A DNA stretch of 33,759 nt from an uncultured Bacteroidia bacterium. Its GTDB lineage: Bacteria; Bacteroidota; Bacteroidia; Bacteroidales; F082. Position numbers and translations under genes: made by a program. Under the pieces are notes generated by a model. The model saw only the letters and a program-made list of their open reading frames with translations, made no database searches and was not told the DNA's origin. Shown here in pieces: positions 22,975-30,003 of the stretch. The DNA lies in the NCBI GenBank assembly GCA_902787095.1, contig CADAFC010000028.1, positions 1 through 33,759 on the forward strand, written 5' to 3'. Positions within the stretch are counted from its first letter, which is position 1. Each line of letters begins with the position of its first letter.

Positions 22975-24591
22975 CTAACGAACGAGGCGAACACTTGAAG
23001 CCACAGAGCGGGAAAAAGTGCGTGTAGTAAATGAGGAAGTATTAAAAATAGACCAGTATGATCCTGATTCGCCTAACCCGTTAATAACAATTTCTTCTCC
23101 AGATAATGTACGACCACCTGCTGCTGGTAAAAAAATTGCGCCATGTACTTCCAACTTGTCAGTCCAATCCTTGACAGTAATAGTATTTGCGGAATAACCA
23201 CCTCCGAGATGATCTATTAGCTTCAGGGAATAGATTGAAGGGTCCCAATCGTCCGGCAACAAGATAAAACCATTCACACCTCCAACTATAGCCATCGCAT
23301 AACTATTTGATCGGCCACGTAAATAATCCCATTCTGTCTTAGACAACGTACGCCAATAGCCTTCAATGTTTCCTCCATTGAAAATAGCGTTATATATACC
23401 CCAATCTGCATTGGCATAAGATCCTATCAAATCGTAGGAGTAGTTCGTTCCATCGGTTGGTCCATAACCGTAAGCCACCTCCCAATCTCCCTTTTCTGTA
23501 TTATACGGTTGGTAATAAAGGTTTCCATTATTCCATCCACTTGTACCCCATCCGAACAAGTCACGGTCGACATTCACATCTGCGCTGTTTTGGCCAGTGG
23601 TGATACCAAGATAATCCCACTGGTTTTCGGCAAACTTCCAGTAAGGTTTAGGTGCGCTGCCGATGTACTGCAAATTCCCCTGCGAGAAATGCACTGTCTG
23701 TGAAGCCGAAACTGAGAACACGCCGCGCAAAGTGCCTTTGTCATACGAGGCAACCGTCAACGCCATCGGCGTGTCGGTTTCGCCGTTCGCGCAATAGAAC
23801 CTGTCGCCAACAATGCCATAGTTGAACACGCCGTTGCAAGTGCCAGTTGTTCTTTTTGAGATGAAAGTGAAGTCTGTCGTCAGCTCTTCAGTGCCGTTGC
23901 TATGGTTGGGAAGGAGCATCACATAACACGGGCTAGTAGAGCCTTCGACCACCGCGCCAGCGCAAATCTGACCAGAGTTCACCTTGTCGTAGGCCACCGC
24001 ATTGATGGAGAAATCGATGCTCAATTGGTTGTTAATATGCTCGCCGTAGAAATAGACCTTCTCGCCCGTCTCAGCCATACCTGCAAGGTCGAAATAGGCC
24101 ATCGAAACCAATGATTTCATGCTGGTTTGTGCAGTGATTGGTGTTCCTGTCGTCACTTCCACGCCGTTCTGCACGCCGTAACCCACGTGGAAGTCGCCAA
24201 GGTTGGCAAGTGTGCCGTCTTGGTCAGAGAAGTCCATCGTGAACGATGTGGCATTATTAGCGATGACTTGAGTATTGCCCACATAGTAGTAGTGAAAGTC
24301 GTAGGTGCCATCTGCGGTTATGCCATTGAGTGTGCCAGTGAAAGTATTACCGCCTTCGTTGCCGTTGGTCACATGACCAACACATTTGCCACCCGTGACC
24401 ACGTAAATCTTCTCGTTCGTGTTCCAGCTGATGGAGCCGTTAGTGCCAAATGTTGTCCTTGAACCACCGTTGTTGGCTGTCAGCACCATCTGGATGCCGT
24501 TGGTGAGTATGTCTTGCGTGTTGTCTTGTTTTTTGCATTGCGTGAACAGAGCCAGCATCGCCAAAGCAAGGATAAGTGTCAGCTTTTTCAT
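22975..24591 (-). CDS. Fimbrillin-like surface lipoprotein with FISUMP-like C-terminal domain
   Basis: A 538-residue protein starting at ATG 24591. It has a lipoprotein-type signal (MKKLTLILALAMLALFTQC, Cys19; Gln at -1 is unusual) followed by KK. Residues 30-280 are Gly/Thr/Asn-rich beta sequence of the kind seen in Bacteroidales fimbrillin-like lipoproteins (SWNTNEKIYVVTGGK, TYDFHYYYVGN). From about residue 288 the pattern VHFSQGNLQY, FAENQWDYLG, FGWGTSGW, WRTLSKTEWDYL and the ending SSVRLVR matches a domain repeated in many Bacteroidales surface proteins, close to the FISUMP/formylglycine-enzyme or lectin-like folds. ATG lies 7 bases after AAAGGAGG, a perfect Shine-Dalgarno rarely used in this phylum. 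The start overlaps the preceding gene by 4 bases. Function unknown; adhesion is a guess. Confidence 0.75.
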   Translation of the reverse strand: MKKLTLILALAMLALFTQCKKQDNTQDILTNGIQMVLTANNGGSRTTFGTNGSISWNTNEKIYVVTGGKCVGHVTNGNEGGNTFTGTLNGITADGTYDFHYYYVGNTQVIANNATSFTMDFSDQDGTLANLGDFHVGYGVQNGVEVTTGTPITAQTSMKSLVSMAYFDLAGMAETGEKVYFYGEHINNQLSIDFSINAVAYDKVNSGQICAGAVVEGSTSPCYVMLLPNHSNGTEELTTDFTFISKRTTGTCNGVFNYGIVGDRFYCANGETDTPMALTVASYDKGTLRGVFSVSASQTVHFSQGNLQYIGSAPKPYWKFAENQWDYLGITTGQNSADVNVDRDLFGWGTSGWNNGNLYYQPYNTEKGDWEVAYGYGPTDGTNYSYDLIGSYANADWGIYNAIFNGGNIEGYWRTLSKTEWDYLRGRSNSYAMAIVGGVNGFILLPDDWDPSIYSLKLIDHLGGGYSANTITVKDWTDKLEVHGAIFLPAAGGRTLSGEEIVINGLGESGSYWSIFNTSSFTTRTFSRSVASSVRLVR

Positions 24592-24860
24592 TGTTGTTCC
24601 TCCTTTCTCTTTAGGGCTGCATAGCCTACACCAGCCGCCACGAGCAACACCAAGCCACCACCGAGTGGGGCTTCTTGGGTTGGGTCTTGTGGGGTCATTC
24701 CGCCGCCTTCCCATTCCATGCCTTCGCCGTTGCGGTTGAAATAGTAGTCTTCGTCACGAATGAAACCGTCTTTCTGGGCGCTAACTGTTGCCGGCAGAAG
24801 TATGCCCACCAGCATCATTACTGAAAGTACAAAGGCTTTCAACTTTGTTTGTTTTCGCAT
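24588..24860 (-). CDS. Small secreted protein with C-terminal PLGGG-TM-KRK anchor-like tail
   Basis: A 90-residue protein. It has a signal peptide (about 1-28, VMMLVGILLPATVSA), then a short acidic, Gly- and aromatic-rich middle (DEDYYFNRNGEGMEWEGGG), then PLGGG, a hydrophobic segment (LVLLVAAGVGYAAL) and KRKEEQQ at the end. That order, short motif, membrane helix, positive tail, is the plan of cell-envelope sorting signals such as LPXTG or PEP-CTERM, although this motif is neither. I recall similar tails on small Bacteroidales proteins but no assigned function. Its stop overlaps the lipoprotein start (ATGA), so the two are translationally coupled. Confidence 0.7.
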   Translation of the reverse strand: MRKQTKLKAFVLSVMMLVGILLPATVSAQKDGFIRDEDYYFNRNGEGMEWEGGGMTPQDPTQEAPLGGGLVLLVAAGVGYAALKRKEEQQ

Positions 24861-24957
24861 TGTAATAGTTTATTTAGTTATACGTTATATGAATTTTGTC
24901 TTAAAAAGCGCCGATTCCCTAAACGCAAACAAACAATTTATCAATGTGAAAACATAT

Positions 24958-24998
24958 AAAAAGAAGCGCGGGAATCTGATTACTTGCCTATCCCGTGC
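24958..24998 (-). terminator. Terminator-like hairpin at the 3' end of the candidate ncRNA
   Basis: On the - strand GCACGGGA (24998-24991) pairs with TCCCGCGC (24973-24966) with one mismatch, followed by TTCTTTTTATA. It separates the structured transcript from the small secreted protein gene about 100 bases further on. Confidence 0.6.
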
Positions 24999-25250
24999 AT
25001 AAAGGCTCTCGCATGCCCATCAACTGAAGATAAGCAAAGCCGAAGCCCACGCTGAAATGCAATATACTAATAGGTATCGGGGACACCCTAATATATAACA
25101 AATCCCATGGACGTCGCCTATTGCCTTATCGTGCAGTTGATTATGAATTTGCGAGATTCTTATGCACCGCAGACAAAACGTTAGATCAACGTCTTTTTCA
25201 ATATGTCTGTCAGCCACCCAACCCAGTCTTACCAGACTTCGGTGATTGAC
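24958..25250 (-). ncRNA. Candidate structured non-coding RNA or long leader, family not recognised
   Basis: About 290 bases on the - strand between an exact TAnnTTTG box (25255-25262) and a terminator-like hairpin (24958-24998). It folds well by eye. Near the 5' end are CGGTG-TCAAT-CACCG and then AGTCT-GGTA-AGACT, two perfect 5-bp stems. Next is a stem CAGAC/GTCTG enclosing ACGTT-GATCT-AACGT. A long-range helix joins CAACTG (complement of 25134-25139) with CAGTTG (25021-25026) and, inside it, ATAAG (25125-25129) with CTTAT (25030-25034). That helix encloses an AT-rich hairpin and a TTCG-capped one. I do not see RNase P, tmRNA, SRP or T-box/riboswitch signatures. A 6S-like RNA of the Bacteroidetes type is possible. 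Alternatively it is an attenuating leader of the downstream operon. Confidence 0.6.
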
Positions 25251-25254
25251 ACCG

Positions 25255-25262
25255 CAAAAATA
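25255..25262 (-). promoter_or_regulatory. -7 box of the candidate ncRNA
   Basis: TATTTTTG on the - strand, exact TAnnTTTG. The -33 region is AT-rich without a TTTG at the normal distance (two ATTG tetramers lie 10 and 15 bases upstream). Confidence 0.6.
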
Positions 25263-25322
25263 CAAAAAAAATCAATACAATATAATTTTTTAAAAAAAAT
25301 TTCAGATTATTATTGGAGATTT

Positions 25323-25340
25323 ATTCGCCTGTTGGCGAAT
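25323..25340. repeat. Short palindrome ATTCGCC-TGTT-GGCGAAT
   Basis: A 7-bp perfect stem with a 4-base loop, 70 bases downstream of the 72-residue protein stop on the - strand. No T run follows, so terminator function is doubtful. The rest of 25266-25409 is AT-rich with nothing else I can identify. Confidence 0.55.
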
Positions 25341-25409
25341 GCTTTCGCTTCGCTATCAATCCTTTATTAACCAGATACTATCAAGAAATATGACAGGCTT
25401 TTATATAAG

Positions 25410-25628
25410 CTATTTGTCTAATTCATCTTGCAGGAAACTATAAACATATCCTGAAGATTGGAAATACAGACCGGTGGCTGGATTGTCAAGTTTCTCAAAC
25501 AGACGAGAAGTGTAAACGACATCAAAAGCCTGTTGCATGGTAAGGCCTTGCTCATCCATTAAACGGGAGATCATGTCCTTAACGATTTCCTCTTTCATGT
25601 TTTGGAATTCTGCCTGCGATACGTTCAT
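25410..25628 (-). CDS. Small conserved protein of the DUF3791/DUF3990 cassette
   Basis: A 72-residue, probably soluble, helical protein (MNVSQAEFQNMKEEIVKDMI..., MQQAFDVVYTSRLFEKL, DNPATGLYFQSSGYVYSFL). I recall this type of protein as a companion of DUF3791 and DUF3990 genes in Bacteroidales. Its function is unknown; an immunity or antitoxin role is inference from the context. Its ATG overlaps the old stop codon of the DUF3990 remnant (ATGA), so it was once coupled to it. Confidence 0.72.
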   Translation of the reverse strand: MNVSQAEFQNMKEEIVKDMISRLMDEQGLTMQQAFDVVYTSRLFEKLDNPATGLYFQSSGYVYSFLQDELDK

Positions 25629-25733
25629 AGCTTTATCAGTTTATCAACAGCCCTTTGTGAGCAAAATGCGTATTGAAAAGTAATGCCTTGTATGTATTGA
25701 ATGCGATACAGTGGAGCCGTGATATAGTTTCAT
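25625..25733 (-). pseudogene. DUF3990 (ADP-ribosyltransferase-like) gene with internal deletion
   Basis: The 5' end MKLYHGSTV, characteristic of DUF3990, begins at 25733, overlapping the DUF3791 stop by 4 bases. It then leaves the family sequence. In another frame the last stretch reads QYAFCSQRAVDKLIKL and ends at TGA 25625-25627, like a DUF3990 C terminus, overlapping the next gene by 4 bases. The head and tail of the gene are therefore still in place with correct operon overlaps, but only about 109 bases of an expected 450 or so remain. A single internal, frame-breaking deletion explains this. DUF3990 has an ART-like fold, so the lost activity would be ADP-ribosylation (family inference). 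Confidence 0.75.
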
Positions 25734-25951
25734 AGCTTGCCTCCCTTCCGCTGACAATAATCGTGCAAGGTTTGAATGTTCTCGCTTAGTGACAATGTAT
25801 GCATGATGCCATAATGCTTTTCGCACAATGCCAAAGCGCCATATTGGTTGAGATAGCGGTAGGCTTGTGCTTCAGATACATTGCTTTGATGGGCAAACGC
25901 TGCTACCAGTAATACAAGGTATTCTATTTTATCAATTATGGCTGTTGACAT
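25730..25951 (-). CDS. DUF3791 family protein
   Basis: A 73-residue protein with the DUF3791 pattern DKIEYLVLLVAAFAHQSNVSEAQAYRYLNQYGALALCEKHYGIMHTLS. It is predicted helical and cytoplasmic. In intact cassettes it precedes a DUF3990 gene; together they look like a toxin-antitoxin or similar effector module, though I know of no settled function. First gene of the cassette, with a promoter box 23 bases upstream of the ATG at 25951. Confidence 0.82.
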   Translation of the reverse strand: MSTAIIDKIEYLVLLVAAFAHQSNVSEAQAYRYLNQYGALALCEKHYGIMHTLSLSENIQTLHDYCQRKGGKL

Positions 25952-25973
25952 GACTTATCACTTATTACATTTG

Positions 25974-25981
25974 CAAAATTA
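25974..25981 (-). promoter_or_regulatory. -7 box for the DUF3791 cassette
   Basis: TAATTTTG on the - strand matches TAnnTTTG, 23 bases before the start codon. No clear -33 box. Confidence 0.5.
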
Positions 25982-26036
25982 TTAAAAAATTTCAATACTA
26001 CGGCTAAAATTTGGTTGTTTTTTACTTTTTATCAAA

Positions 26037-27239
26037 TTACAACCCATTGGCTGAATTTCTCCAAAGATTACGCCACAAATAATGTTCCTCTATTCCGTAT
26101 TGCTCCATCAACGCCTTAATTTGGGCTGCAACAGCTTCCTTATCGACGAGTTTATCGGTCTTTCGCCCGACGAGAAGCACGTTTTTCGGGGTGTTGTCTA
26201 TCTCGATAAACTCCATAACCTGGGTCTTGTAGCCGCAATATTCGAGCACTAAGGCACGGATTGCGTCGGTTATCATAACCGCTTGACGCTCAAGGAAGAT
26301 GCCATATCGAGTGATTGCGTCGGTCTTGCCAGAACGCTCCATCTCACGACGGATCTGCTTGTGGCAGCACGGTGCGCATATTATCAGCTTGGCGTTGTTG
26401 CGGATACCTTTCAATATAGCGTCGTCAGTGGCGGTGTCGCAGGCATGGAGTGCAATGAGGACATCCAATTTCGATGGTTTATAACTTTCAATTGAGCCTT
26501 CAATGAATCTGATGGTTCCATTAGCGATGCAATGAATCGCATCGCTACGGGTTATATTGCATGTGTCGATAATATTATTTATTTTGGCAACCAGTTCAGG
26601 GCGTATTTCCACTCCTTCCATCACGATTTTCTTGTCGTAATGCGTGGTCAGGTATTCGTACAAGGCGAATGTCAGGTAGCCCTTGCCGGCGCCCATGTCG
26701 GCGATATGGATATCGTCGTCGAACTTGGTCTGGCGCATCACGCCGTCAACGATTTCAACGTATTTGCAGATTTGCTTGTATTTGTGCTGCATGTCGGCTG
26801 TCACCTTGCCGTCGCGCGTCGTCAGGCCGAGCAGATGCCACCATGGGTTGGTCGGGTCGATGAGACGCAGCTTCTCATGGTCATGGCTAAAGTCCTGCTC
26901 ACGGTTTTCCTGCACCTTTTTGCACATCAGGGTGGGTTTGCCTTTCTTGCTGACAAGCAGTGTCACATCTTCCATCAAGGTAAAAAGTGACACATTTTGA
27001 AACATTTCCGGAACGAGACCCCTCACCTGTTCCATCGTCTGCGTGGCATCGAAATTCTTCGTCTCGTCACGGCGCTCATAACGATAGGTAAACTGATACA
27101 TCTTATTGTTTTTCAACAAGATAGGTTTTACGTAGATGTTTCTCAATTCGCTATTTTTCGACACGGGTTTTGACAATGTCATCTTAATAATCGAGTTGTT
27201 TCTTAACGACGAATCCAATTTTTCGAAGAATTTTTCCAT
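26037..27239 (-). CDS. Class I SAM-dependent methyltransferase
   Basis: A 400-residue protein starting at ATG 27239 (MEKFFEKLDSSLRNN). The N-terminal 160 residues are a substrate or RNA-binding-type region of unknown fold. The Rossmann methyltransferase domain follows, with SAM motif I IADMGAGKGYLTFAL (179-193), acidic EGVEIRP (208-214), LIALHACDTATDDA (261-274) and CAPCCHKQIRR (288-298). This resembles the Methyltransf_32 family (related to eukaryotic GSTCD). The substrate is unknown. Residues 231-240 (RSDAIHCIAN) are encoded by a palindromic repeat also present at grpE-dnaJ, so they look like an in-frame insertion. A longer open frame upstream runs through repeat copy B and is not used. Confidence 0.85.
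   Translation of the reverse strand: MEKFFEKLDSSLRNNSIIKMTLSKPVSKNSELRNIYVKPILLKNNKMYQFTYRYERRDETKNFDATQTMEQVRGLVPEMFQNVSLFTLMEDVTLLVSKKGKPTLMCKKVQENREQDFSHDHEKLRLIDPTNPWWHLLGLTTRDGKVTADMQHKYKQICKYVEIVDGVMRQTKFDDDIHIADMGAGKGYLTFALYEYLTTHYDKKIVMEGVEIRPELVAKINNIIDTCNITRSDAIHCIANGTIRFIEGSIESYKPSKLDVLIALHACDTATDDAILKGIRNNAKLIICAPCCHKQIRREMERSGKTDAITRYGIFLERQAVMITDAIRALVLEYCGYKTQVMEFIEIDNTPKNVLLVGRKTDKLVDKEAVAAQIKALMEQYGIEEHYLWRNLWRNSANGL
26522..26547. repeat. Palindromic repeat inside the methyltransferase gene
   Basis: TAGCGATGC (26522-26530), loop AATGAATC, GCATCGCTA (26539-26547). Read on the - strand the core is GATGCGATTCATTGCATC, one base different from the grpE-dnaJ spacer palindrome at 3958-3975. 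Confidence 0.8.
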
Positions 27240-27253
27240 TTTTATATTTTTTG

Positions 27254-27261
27254 CAAAAATA
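27254..27261 (-). promoter_or_regulatory. -7 box for the methyltransferase gene
   Basis: TATTTTTG on the - strand, exact TAnnTTTG, 15 bases before the ATG at 27239. That short leader supports the chosen start. Confidence 0.6.
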
Positions 27262-27311
27262 CAAAAAATTGACAATTTGTCAGTATAATAGTTTTGGCAT
27301 AATTTTTGATA

Positions 27312-27424
27312 CGTCATTTCGAGCGCAGTGTAACGAAGTCGAGAAATCACCGGCATCTGAATGTTTGCGAAACGATTGATAGGCGGTGATTTTTCCATTC
27401 CGCTTCGCTCCAGTCGAAATGACG
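27312..27424 (+). repeat. Inverted-end intergenic repeat, copy B
   Basis: A 113-base element with ends CGTCATTTCGA and TCGAAATGACG, exact inverted repeats of 11 bases. Its inside matches the reverse complement of copy A (15337-15475) in order. It fills the divergent spacer between the methyltransferase and htpG. No coding potential. Confidence 0.78.
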
Positions 27425-27456
27425 GAACACATTGAATATTAACAAATTATAACGAT

Positions 27457-29355
27457 ATGCAAACAGGAAGTATTGGAGTCAAAACGGAAAACATTTTTCC
27501 GGTGATTAAAAAGTTTTTATACTCGGAAAACGAGATATTTTTACGTGAGATAATCAGCAACGCCGTGGACGCCACCCAGAAGCTGAAAACTTTAGCATCT
27601 GCTGGCGAATTCAGCGGCGAGCTCGGCGATTTGACCATCAAGGTGGAGGTCGACAAGAAGAAAAAGACCATCACCGTGCGCGACAACGGCATCGGCATGA
27701 CTGAGGCTGAAGTCGACAAATACATCAACCAGATAGCATTCTCGGGAGCCACAGAGTTTGTGGAGAAATTCAAGACCAACAGCGAGGCTGAGGCTGCCAA
27801 CATTATCGGGCATTTTGGCTTGGGCTTCTACTCAGCGTTCATGGTCTCTTCGAAAGTGTCTTTAATCACCAAGTCTTACACACAAGGTGCCGACGAGAAA
27901 GGCGTCATCTGGGAGTGCGACGGCTCGCCTGAGTACACCATGAACCCTATCGCGAAAGGCAACCGCGGAACCGACGTAATACTTTATATATCTGACGATT
28001 GCGCTGACTTCCTCGAAGAAGGCAAGATTCGTGAGTTGCTGAATAAGTATTGCAAATTCATGTCAGTGCCAATCCAGTTCGGAACGAAGAAGGTGCAGGA
28101 GCCTATCGAAGGCGAGACTGACAAGGACGGCAAGCCGAAGACAAAAGAGGTTGAGAAACCTTGGATTATCAACGACGTGGCACCACTTTGGAAAAAAGCC
28201 CCGTCGAGCATCGAGGACAAGGAATACAACGAGTTTTACCACACTCTCTACCCGATGAACTTCACCGAGCCGATGTTCCACATCCATCTGAATGTCGACT
28301 ACCCGTTCAACCTCACAGGAATCCTTTATTTTCCTAAGATTTCGAACCGTTACGAGTTTCAGCGCAACAAGATACAGCTCTATTGCAACGAGGTTTTCGT
28401 GACCGATTCCGTCGAGGGTATATTACCAGATTTCTTGAGCTTGCTGCATGGTGTGATCGATTCCCCGGATATCCCGTTGAACGTCAGCCGTTCGTTCCTG
28501 CAAAACGACCAAAACGTCAAGAAAATCTCGACTTACATCACCAAGAAGGTGGCTGAAAAACTCGAGGAACTCTTCAAGAAAGACCGCGAAGATTATGAGA
28601 AAAAGTGGGACGACATCAAGATTTTCATCGTCTATGGCATGATTGCCGACCCGAAATTCTTCGAAAGAGCCGAAAAATTCATGCTTTTCAAGGATACCGA
28701 CGGAAAATATTACACCATAGAGGAATACAGAAAATTAATTGAAGAAAAACAGACCAACAAAGATAAAAATGTCGTATATTTGTACGCGACAAATCTCGAC
28801 GAGCAATATACGAACATCGAGAAGGCCAAGGAGCGCGGCTACAACGTCCTGATGCTTGACGGAATGTTGGATTCGCACTTCATCAGCACTTTTGAGCAGA
28901 AGTTTGAGCACACCTCATTCGCAAGAGTCGACTCTAACACCATCGACAAACTCATTGAGAAAGAGGATGTTAAGAACGAATCGAAGCTCGATGACAAGCA
29001 GAAGGAAGAGGTGAAGAAGGCGTTTGAGGAGGTGATTGACAAGACGCATTTCAACGTGGAGTTCAGCACTTTGGGCGAAGACGACGACCCAGTGGAAATC
29101 ATCCAAAACGAGTGGATGCGCCGTTACAAAGAGATGAACCAGATGGGCGGAATGCCGATGTGGGGCGACATGCCTGACAGCTACACCCTGATGCTCAACA
29201 CCAACAACGCGGCGGTCGCGACACTGCCGGAGAAGAGCGATGAGGAACGTAAAGCGGTGATAACACAGCTATACGACTTGGCGAGATTGTCGAAGAACTT
29301 GTTGAAAGGCAAGGAATTGAGCGAGTTCATAAAGAGGAACTTCGGAAGACTTTGA
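27457..29355 (+). CDS. htpG: HtpG, bacterial Hsp90 chaperone
   Basis: A 632-residue Hsp90. The GHKL ATPase site is clear: LREIISNAVDATQKL (Glu31, Asn35), VRDNGIGMT, GHFGLGFYSAFMVS and GTDVILYI. The middle domain follows, with FPKISNRYEFQRNKIQLYCNEVFVTD and SPDIPLNVSRSFLQNDQNVKKIS, and then the C-terminal dimerisation domain. It remodels client proteins with DnaK/DnaJ in the cytoplasm. The start at ATG 27457 (MQTGSIGVKTENIF) matches the family N terminus. I see no -7 box in the 32 bases between repeat B and the start, so its promoter may lie within or before the repeat. Confidence 0.97.
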   Translation: MQTGSIGVKTENIFPVIKKFLYSENEIFLREIISNAVDATQKLKTLASAGEFSGELGDLTIKVEVDKKKKTITVRDNGIGMTEAEVDKYINQIAFSGATEFVEKFKTNSEAEAANIIGHFGLGFYSAFMVSSKVSLITKSYTQGADEKGVIWECDGSPEYTMNPIAKGNRGTDVILYISDDCADFLEEGKIRELLNKYCKFMSVPIQFGTKKVQEPIEGETDKDGKPKTKEVEKPWIINDVAPLWKKAPSSIEDKEYNEFYHTLYPMNFTEPMFHIHLNVDYPFNLTGILYFPKISNRYEFQRNKIQLYCNEVFVTDSVEGILPDFLSLLHGVIDSPDIPLNVSRSFLQNDQNVKKISTYITKKVAEKLEELFKKDREDYEKKWDDIKIFIVYGMIADPKFFERAEKFMLFKDTDGKYYTIEEYRKLIEEKQTNKDKNVVYLYATNLDEQYTNIEKAKERGYNVLMLDGMLDSHFISTFEQKFEHTSFARVDSNTIDKLIEKEDVKNESKLDDKQKEEVKKAFEEVIDKTHFNVEFSTLGEDDDPVEIIQNEWMRRYKEMNQMGGMPMWGDMPDSYTLMLNTNNAAVATLPEKSDEERKAVITQLYDLARLSKNLLKGKELSEFIKRNFGRL

Positions 29356-29381
29356 GATTCCCCGACATGCTCGGAATGACA
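29354..29381. repeat. Partial relative of the CGTCATTTCGA repeat
   Basis: GAGATTCCCCGACATGCTCGGAATGACA, split here as GAGATTCC, CCGACATGCTCGG, AATGACA. It resembles the GAGAAATC...CGAAATGAC ends of copies A and B but only one end is present. It overlaps the htpG stop codon. Confidence 0.45.
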
Positions 29382-29409
29382 CATTGGTATTAACTTAAAT
29401 TATAAAAAA

Positions 29410-30003
29410 ATGAAAAAGAAAGGTTTAGTAACAATTTTGGTCATCGTCGCCGTTGTACTGGTGATTTATCTGTGGTTCAAGTCAGGTTACAACGCGATGG
29501 TCGAGAAACAGGAAGCCGTGCAGGCACAATGGGCACAGGTTGAGAACGTCTATCAGCGTCGTGCCGACCTCATCCCGAACCTCGTGGCAACAGTGAAAGG
29601 TTATGCCCAACACGAGCAGGGCACTTTGACAGCTGTCATCGAGGCACGCGCAAAGGCCACCAGTGTCAACATCGATCCGAGCAACATCACTCCTGAGCAG
29701 CTGGCGCAGTTCCAAGAAGCACAGGATCAGCTGTCTGGCGCATTGAGCCGACTCCTGGTGTCTATTGAGAGATACCCTGACCTCAAGGCCAACGAGAACT
29801 TCATGGCATTGCAGGCTCAACTTGAAGGCACAGAGAACCGCATCACGGTGGAACGTCAGAAATTCAACGAGAAGGCTATGGAGTACAACCAGTACATCCG
29901 CAAGTTCCCTCGTAACATCATCGCCGGCATGTTCGACTTCGAGAAAGTTGGCTATTTCAAGGCACAGGCAGGTGCTGAGACAGCTCCAAAAGTTGAATTC
30001 TAA
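29410..30003 (+). CDS. LemA family protein
   Basis: A 197-residue protein with a single N-terminal membrane helix (VTILVIVAVVLVIYLWF, about 7-23) and the helical LemA domain (NVYQRRADLIPNLVATVKGYA, then ARAKA, LSRLLVSIERYPDLKANENF, and FPRNIIAGMFDF). LemA proteins are membrane-anchored with the helical domain outside the cytoplasm; their job is not settled. The gene overlaps the TPM-domain gene (TAATG), a pairing common in bacteria that suggests they work together. Confidence 0.93.
   Translation: MKKKGLVTILVIVAVVLVIYLWFKSGYNAMVEKQEAVQAQWAQVENVYQRRADLIPNLVATVKGYAQHEQGTLTAVIEARAKATSVNIDPSNITPEQLAQFQEAQDQLSGALSRLLVSIERYPDLKANENFMALQAQLEGTENRITVERQKFNEKAMEYNQYIRKFPRNIIAGMFDFEKVGYFKAQAGAETAPKVEF

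Noticed and set aside
22975..23130. Diversity-generating retroelement variable region at the end of the lipoprotein
   Set aside because: The ending SSVRLVR fold is like that of some DGR targets, but I found no reverse transcriptase or template repeat in the window.
25020..25265. 81-residue open frame on the - strand in the spacer upstream of the small secreted protein
   Set aside because: Its start lies over the -7 box of the candidate ncRNA, so it could not be translated from that promoter. The composition is unlike the neighbours and no family is recognised. The nested perfect stems explain the stretch better.
27240..27398. N-terminal extension of the methyltransferase up to 27398
   Set aside because: The extension is read through repeat copy B and across a TAnnTTTG box. 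ATG 27239 is the natural start.
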